From positions 1,650,443 through 1,714,442 of the forward strand of contig JAUTXW010000205.1 in assembly GCA_030620095.1 (NCBI GenBank): 64,000 nt of DNA, given 5' to 3'. The translations under genes were made by a program, and so were the position numbers. This DNA comes from Kuschelorhynchus macadamiae (Eukaryota > Arthropoda > Insecta > Coleoptera > Curculionidae). The notes below the pieces were generated by a model. It worked only from the letters and a program-made list of their open reading frames with translations, did no database searches and had not been told where the DNA came from. Shown one piece after another: positions 58,158 to 64,000 of the stretch (the first letter of the stretch is position 1; the number at the start of each line of letters is the position of its first letter).

Positions 58158-59572
58158 ACACTCCTGGACAAAATTAACGAAACAATGTGACATTATCAAA
58201 AAAAATCAATTTATCTTTTCCTTATGTTAGTTTTGAAGTTTATCGAGTATTTGAATAGTAGGCTATGCATATTTTGTTTCGTTGTTATGACAGCAATCGA
58301 CAAAGAAATTTAACTGAACATGAGGTAGTGCGAGCCTCAGTTTTATTGGACGACATATTTCGTCAGTTATGTTGTCATTTTGTTAGGCAAACATCTTTCC
58401 ACAATAAGTCGTATGATAAGATGCTTGAATGAAGTAGGAACTTATTCTAGAACGCCAAGGCAAGGGCGAAAATGATGCACTAACGACCGAAATGAACGTT
58501 TTATAAAACAATCTGTTTCAAGAAACAGGGCTATCACTAGTTCTATGATAAGAAACAAACTCGTAGCTGTCCGAAGGGTCACAATTTTTTCCAAAATAGT
58601 GGAAGGCGGTTAAATGAAGCTGGATTAAACAGTAGGAGACCAGCCACTGCGCCCTTGCTTACTAGAGAGAACCGAGTAGCCAGGTTACGTTTTGCTCGAA
58701 ATCATCAAAATTAGTCTGTGGATGATTGATGAGTGAGTTTTCTTCACAGATGAACTAGGGTTAGTCTAAAACATCCAAATAGTCGTGAGCGAGTGTGGCG
58801 GAGACCAAGAGAGAGGTTTGCTCCTTAAAATTTATCTGCAAAGATTCCATTCGACGGTGGGTCCGTTATATTCTGGGGTGGCATCTCCGTCACAGAGTTA
58901 GTTCCTGTCCGTACGGGATTCATGAATATTACTATCTCGAGAATATTGTAATAAAACATGTGATGTCTTTCGGTTGTTTTGTTAGACCCAATTTCCTGTT
59001 TATGCAAAACAACGTTCGACCTCACGTGGCTAAGGAGGTACTTGATTATCTGAATCACGTTGGTATACCAATTTAGCAATGGCCACCAGAAGGCCTAGAT
59101 CTGAATCCAATAAAACATGGATGGGATTATCTTAACAAAATGAGAAAGGTCATATGCCTGCACCTCGTAACGTGAGGGAACTTGAAAATGCACTTGTTAC
59201 AGAATGGGGACAAATTTTTCAAGATTTGTATTCAACATTTAATTAGAAGCATGCCTAAGCGTATAAATGCTGTCATTCGAAGTAGAGGGGGCAACACACG
59301 CTACTAATGTCCCAGTTACACCATTAACTTCGCTACTAGTGCCCCAGTTTATTTTTTTTCATCGTTACAATTTAAACGATTTTGTTATTAGGTCTTAAGA
59401 AATATCTTAATTCAAATCTTATAGAGACATTTTGCAACTACTTTACTTTTAAAGTATCCGAAAAATTTTCTGTCTTTTAGTATAACCATTGCCCATAAAA
59501 AAATATTAAACTTAATTCTTTATAGAGATTTGTATGATTTAATATAGTGTTGCAATAATTTTGTCCAGGAGT
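58158..59572 (+). mobile_element. Tc1-like transposon, inactive
   Basis: Ends CACTCCTGGACAAAATTA in inverted orientation (left 58160, right about 59572), TA outside. The interior holds a plus-strand Tc1 transposase with many breaks. Confidence 0.88.
58320..59310 (+). pseudogene. Tc1 transposase, dead (two catalytic residues replaced)
   Basis: About 58600-58800 reads RRLNEAGLNSRRPATAPLLT and RENRVARLRFARNHQN across stops. The first Asp block FFTDELGLV (about 58738-58765) survives in another frame. 58795-59076 encodes FLFMQNNVRPHVAKEVLDYL, where the usual second Asp (MQDNARPH) is Asn. 59095-59130 reads DLNPIKHGWDYL, where the usual Glu (NPIEHxWD) is Lys. The end reads MPKRINAVIRSRGGNT. Stops, frameshifts and the replaced residues together show it is inactive. 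Confidence 0.8.
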
Positions 59573-59574
59573 GT

Positions 59575-60200
59575 ATTTTATTCGGAGTGTTTTCCTATAT
59601 TATTTTCACCCTCGTGATTTCTTTTTGAATTCATAGAGAAAATGCTTCACTTTTTAATTAAAAGTTTTGATACAAAGTTCTATTAATTACTATTTTGTAA
59701 TAAAAAAGAAAATAAACAATGCGCCTTCCTCACTAAATTAAAATTTTTATTTTCTAAGCGGAACTGAAATTAGTCTTCTGCATCACTATTTTTTTTTTGT
59801 CTGGACAGATTATAAGTCGAACTAGGATATTTTTTTAAGCATTTAACAACAGTAATAAAACTAGTATTCTATCAATAACGAACTTGTCAATTTACCTAAT
59901 GAAACGTTTCCGGTCAATTTCCTTTGTAACAACAATTACTTGATAGGTATAACAAACACCAATTTGTTGATTTAGCTCGACAAAACATACCGACGACGGT
60001 ACGGTGATTGACGTGGTCATCCGTTAAATGGGTCCTAGATTTGCCGATTTTTTCTGCTTGAGCAACGCTCGCGATGTTACATTAGTCTAAATAGACAGCA
60101 TTATAATAATAGGTTTTAAAGAAAATAAATACAAAATTATATCGTTAATAAGTATTTGTGCTGTTATTATTTGTAACTAAAGAACTCTTTCATATTATAA
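59575..60200. other. No recognised gene
   Basis: AT-rich; no supported features. Confidence 0.4.
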
Positions 60201-60204
60201 AAAA

Positions 60205-60680
60205 ATCCGTAAATTTCCTTTACCCGAAACTTGCTTCGTTATGAATATTTCCTTTTATTACGAATGGGAAGAGTGCCCAATTTAGTTCGGTACATAGTCA
60301 TTTAGTAACACTTATACTGTCTTTTCTTGGCCATCTTGTTGTTTCTCCATCTTTAATTCGTACCACACATTTGCCAGTTTATCTCTATATCAAACTTAAT
60401 CTTGAAATCAATCTAATAAGTAGTTTTTTCAGGCTGATTTTTATATTAGGCCGCCATTTTGTTTTGCTACCTTGGATTCATACCAAAATATTACCAGTTC
60501 ATACCTATGCAAAACTTGATTTTTGTGCAAAATTTGACGTATATTGAGTAATTAGTTTTTTAGTAATAATTTTTTAACGTTTCACTAGGCCGCCATATTT
60601 TGAATTTTTATCAAAATATTACCAGGTCATTGCCTTGTGACCATTAATTTTTGACTACAATTTGAAGTCCATCGGGTAGC
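60205..60680 (+). repeat. GACA-type dispersed repeat, 5' part only
   Basis: Starts CCCGAAACTTGCTTCGTTAT, GGGAAGAGTGCCCAATTTAG, and continues with GGCCGCCATTTTG and AAGTCCATCGGG. It breaks off at 60678, immediately before a foldback element and the MULE gene. Confidence 0.7.
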
Positions 60681-60717
60681 GTAAAGGCATAATGTACTAT
60701 TACTCAGAACAGTTGTA

Positions 60718-60879
60718 GTCTGAATCGCAGTATATTATGGGTTTACGTTACGCGTAATTTCTAAAGATTATATGTACCGCGATTCAGAGCACGACTTTAT
60801 TATAAAGAGCTGGAACGCAGTATATAATGGATTTAAATTACGCTCGTGCATCTCGGCCAATTTATACTCCGATTCAGAC
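60718..60879. repeat. 162-bp foldback element upstream of the MULE ORF
   Basis: GTCTGAATCG(C/G)AGTATA occurs at both ends in inverted orientation. Internally, CGCAGTATATTATGG (60726) and CGCAGTATATAATGG (60814), and two CGATTCAG motifs, give an imperfect duplicated structure. Confidence 0.75.
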
Positions 60880-61384
60880 TTGCTGAGAACAAGTTGATTG
60901 GAAAAAGTTTGGTTATGTTCTGTCTCTTGTGATTATTTATTTGTTGTACAAACCTGTGGAAGTGAATTAGTTTAAACTCAATCAAAATGGACTATAAGGA
61001 GGTGTTGGTTAATATGTGTAGTGTTTCATTATTAATAGAATATTTAGAGTTATACGACAATGGCTGTGCTTGGTGCAATAGTTGGTTGGCAGATTTCAGT
61101 CATAAAACAAACACTAACTGGATTGTGCGTTATACATATCCATCGACCAAACGATACCTATACCGAAAAGTTTTTAAATGTCAGCATAGTAGTTTTAACA
61201 AAGTGAAAAGTAAAAAAAGGGAAGACACTCGAATTAGAGATAAAGAGTGTAATGCTAAAATTGACTTTTTGATTAAAATAGTTAATAGAAACACGATAAA
61301 AAACGACAGGTATTTAAAGGATGGATATCACGGTTGTATTAAGGTCAGTGGGAATTTCTATACTACTACGAATCATTTCTAGTA

Positions 61385-61515
61385 ATAGTATATTATTTAA
61401 CGCGCGGTAATGTAAGTCATAACTCGCGCAGATAGATTTTGCAGCACGAGCCGCAGGCGAGTGTGTAGGTAATTCATCAAGCGAGTTATGACCATTACCG
61501 CAAGTTGAATACTAT
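61385..61515. repeat. Foldback repeat inside intron 1 of the MULE gene
   Basis: GCGGTAATG(TAA)GTCATAACTCGC near 61405-61427 is inverted at 61481-61501 (GCGAGTTATGACCATTACCG), and ATAGTAT borders both ends. The spacer is about 53 bp. Confidence 0.8.
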
Positions 61516-61658
61516 CTTTATCTACGACTATAAACATAAATACTAAGATAAAAGAGTAATCAGTATTAACTTAATTTGAAAACGTAAAATTATTTAAGTG
61601 ACAACTCCCTTCAAATAACAATAAAGCTACTTTCATATTCGGTTAATTCTCGGGTTAG

Positions 61659-61679
61659 CGTGAGTTATTATAACTCACG
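61659..61679. repeat. 21-bp perfect palindrome
   Basis: CGTGAGTTAT-T-ATAACTCACG, in the same intron as the foldback and sharing its GAGTTAT core. Confidence 0.9.
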
Positions 61680-64000
61680 TTGTTTGTTTATAGATACTAT
61701 TAATTATTGTTCAAAAGTAAGTGAATAATTAATATATAATTTAATAGAAGTAGATAAAATTATTATCTTGTTTTTATTTGACAAAAATTATTTTTAGATT
61801 ATAAAAACTGTAGGTGTATAAAACTATTCTGTATATTTTAGATTACATATAAACATTCCCACCGAGTGTACGTAGCTGAAGCATTTAGCTATTTAAGAAT
61901 GTCACCAGAGGTACGAGAAACGTTTCTTCGATACTTTGCGAAGGTATGACAAATGCGACAGCAAGAAATTACCACGAAATGTTGTTGGAGAATTGCCACG
62001 AAACAGACAAAACTAAATTATCGTTAGTATTAGCTAATGCACAACAGAATCCTACAGAACGTCAAGTTAAACACCTATATGAAACTTGGAGGTAAGTAAT
62101 ATGCCGGAATGTTGTATTGTATTATTTACTGTGTTTTCGTTACAGAAAATTGAATTTTGGTGGTCGAGATGAAGATTCGATGATAAAGGTCTTGAAAGAA
62201 AAGATCGATTTTTACAAGAGAGAAAAACAGATTAATATAGTCATAAAGGAAAACCCTCTTATTGTGATTATACTTACTCCAATAATGATGCGTGCTCATA
62301 ACGAAAATTTTGCTAAATAAATTGTTTTTGTTGACTCTAGTGGTTCGTGTCACCAAACAAATACATGTGTCACGTTTATGTTTTGCGCTTCTAAAATTGG
62401 CGCTATACCATTAGCTTGCATATTACACACTTCTCAAAGCGAAGCGAACTATACTTTAGCTTTCAACTTACTTAAAGAAACGTTAGGAAATGAAGGTTTT
62501 GGTCATGCTTGTTATCCTAGTATATTTATGACTGACGACAGTTCAGCGGGGAGAAACGCGCTCGCATCTGTGTTTTCTGTATCACATCAGTTAAAGCCAA
62601 AACTTCTTCTTTGTATTTTTCACGTCTCCCAGGCTTTCTGGCGTTGGTTATGGGATAGCTAAAATCAAATCCCTAAAGAAATTAGAAAAGAGGTGATGAT
62701 TTCGTTTCGTTCTATAATGTTTGCTACCACTTTAGAAGAGGCCGAAGAGTTATTTAATGATTTTAAAAATAATGAAAAATTTATGCAATATCCACGTTTA
62801 GAAAAACATATAGACGCCCTCTGGCAGCGGAGGGAAGAGTGGTGTTTGTGTTACCGAGCCTCCCTAATCACAAGGGGAAATAATACCAACAACTATGTAG
62901 AGGCGTCGATACGAATATTTAAGGACGTTGTTTTGCAAAGATGCAAGGCATTCAACTTATGTGCTTTAGTAGATTTTATATCGAACGTCTTTGAATCTTA
63001 TCACAGAAGACACTTGTTATTATTTGCTAGTAGTCGATCTTCCAAAAATGAAACACTTTATCTTCAATTTTCTGAAAAGGCCAAAAAACTTTCTTGCGAA
63101 AAAATTTCAGAAAATAGTTACTGTGTAACAAGTAGTGATGAGGTGTTGCTTTATACCGTGGATGCCGCTTTAGGAATATGCGACTGTCCTTTTGGTATCG
63201 GAGGTAAATTTTGCAAACATCTGTGTGCTGTGCAACAATCTTTTGGAGTACTTCTTCCGAACGCCCCTTTACTTACTCCGTCAGATAAAAAAATGTTAGC
63301 AAAGTTAGCTCTCGGTGATGACGCCTCAGATGATTTTTTCCAAAATATGGACTTCGACGAATCTGAAAATTTTTTTGACAACACACCTATTAATCAAAAC
63401 CCACAAGGAAATATTCAACAGTTAGTTAATACTGAGGTTGATTCCATTTTGGAAACAGAGAAAAAGGAATCAGACGTTCACAGAAAACACACTTCAGCAG
63501 TAGAAAGTCTAAAAGAAAATTTTCAGAATCTAATAGAAAATGCATCAGAAAATATCACCGCCGATTTTACGAATTGCATCATTAAAGCTAATGTTGAATT
63601 AAAAAAAATAAAAACATCAACACAACTCGGAAGTTTCCTTTGCAATTTAAGGAAAGGACGTTCTTCAAAACAAATAGGGGTTCAACCCACGGCTATTAGC
63701 AGAAGAAGGATACGAAATGGACTTACATCTGGAAAGAAACGGATTCAATCAGGTAGACCGTCTAATTTGGAATTGAAAAGAACAGCCAAACGGAAGCATA
63801 ATTTAATAAAAAATATTTTTAGAAACCAACCAAGTGCAAAAAGTCATTAACGTTTTTTTATATTATATATAAATAAACCCAGTTGTTCAATCACAAAAAT
63901 GTGTCTTTTTTATGAAATATAATAATATGATATTTTTTCTAATATTGTCACAAATTAAATTCAATTGTATCTGATATAATATATTGGATAATTCAAGATA

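Larger units (their letters stand above)
60987..63850 (+). pseudogene. MULE-type transposase gene (zinc-cluster N-terminus, DDE, SWIM finger), two introns, broken
   Basis: Model: exon 60987-61343, intron 61344-61841 (AAG|GTCAGT...TTTTAG), exon 61842-62091, intron 62092-62145 (GGAG|GTAAGT...TTACAG), exon 62146-63850. Exon 1 has a FLYWCH/FAR1-like Cys/His DNA-binding region (YLYRKVFKCQHSSFNK, RDKECNAKIDF, DGYHGCIK), joined to ITYKHSHRVYVAEAFSYL. Exon 2 shifts frame near 61947 (YFAK / GMTNATARNYHEMLLE). Exon 3 has in-frame TAA at 62318-62320 just before IVFVDSSGS (first Asp), then FMTDDSSAGRNALASVF (second Asp), a TAA at 62660-62662, NNTNNYVEASIRIFKD (Glu), and the SWIM finger GICDCPFGIGGKFCKHLCAV. 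The tail is acidic, then basic. Three lesions mean it is not translated whole. It could be a transposon or a decayed domesticated gene. Confidence 0.8.

Noticed and set aside
63151..63384. Minus-strand frame inside the MULE SWIM region
   Set aside because: Antisense shadow; the plus strand shows the SWIM finger and acidic tail.

Overview
The window reads as AT-rich nuclear DNA of an arthropod, most likely an insect. The reasons are one intron-rich host gene of the animal ZnT1 (SLC30A1-like) zinc-transporter type and dense insect-style transposon debris (Tc1/mariner, pogo, hAT, MULE, Penelope, non-LTR elements, long TA arrays). Very long transposon-filled introns would suit a large-genome beetle, but that is only a guess. 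Nothing looks bacterial or organellar, and I saw no CRISPR array, rRNA or tRNA gene.

Host gene: six exons on the minus strand (46499-46311, 17146-16837, 9200-8970, 5108-4983, 2044-1866, 1556-1296) splice in phase to an uninterrupted 431-residue CDF-family transporter. Its introns are about 29.2, 7.6, 3.9, 2.9 and 0.3 kb. The expected membrane metal-site residues are partly replaced: HxxxN instead of HxxxD in TM2, and ExxxD instead of HxxxD in TM5. An acceptor site just upstream of the start codon implies a further 5' exon that I did not find.

Introns, in coordinate order. 1-1150: broken Penelope reverse transcriptase beyond the gene's 3' end. 2.1-4.9 kb: long-inverted-repeat mariner relative with two opposed transposase remnants. 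5.6-7.4 kb: degenerate copy of a protein family I know only as uncharacterised; a second copy at 11.4-12.1 kb lacks one of its introns. 9.7-11.3 kb: decayed non-LTR element. 13.2-15.6 kb: hAT element. 15.6-16.4 kb: short tandem repeats. 17.76-18.9 kb: Penelope fragment headed by an almost loopless palindrome. 19.5-20.1 kb: TA arrays. 21.5-22.0 kb: Myb/SANT-like relic. 22.53 kb: hammerhead-ribozyme-like motif. 22.77-25.40 kb: pogo element with one stop codon. 26.05-27.90 kb: mariner-type element with an intact transposase, lying between TA arrays. 29.01-33.24 kb: a 4.2 kb TIR-bounded composite full of tandem and dispersed repeats. 33.26-35.91 kb: hAT-like element with near-perfect 8-bp target duplication. 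39.1-42.7 kb and 43.0-44.0 kb: non-LTR elements. 44.6-45.8 kb: Tc1 element.

Upstream of the first coding exon: Penelope fragment (47.1 kb), a 2.7 kb DDE element with a nested palindromic MITE (47.7-50.4 kb), a minus-strand non-LTR element (51.1-54.0 kb), copies of the dispersed repeat, a hAT MITE with perfect target duplication (57.1-57.8 kb), a dead Tc1 (58.2-59.6 kb), and a MULE-type transposase gene with two introns, one frameshift and two stops (61.0-63.9 kb).

Apart from the zinc transporter, the only long uninterrupted reading frame is the mariner-type transposase at 26.4-27.5 kb. The rest is mostly decayed. I found no clear undescribed multi-gene system. The best leads are the hammerhead motif, the altered transporter site, the uncharacterised repeated family and the composite foldback elements.
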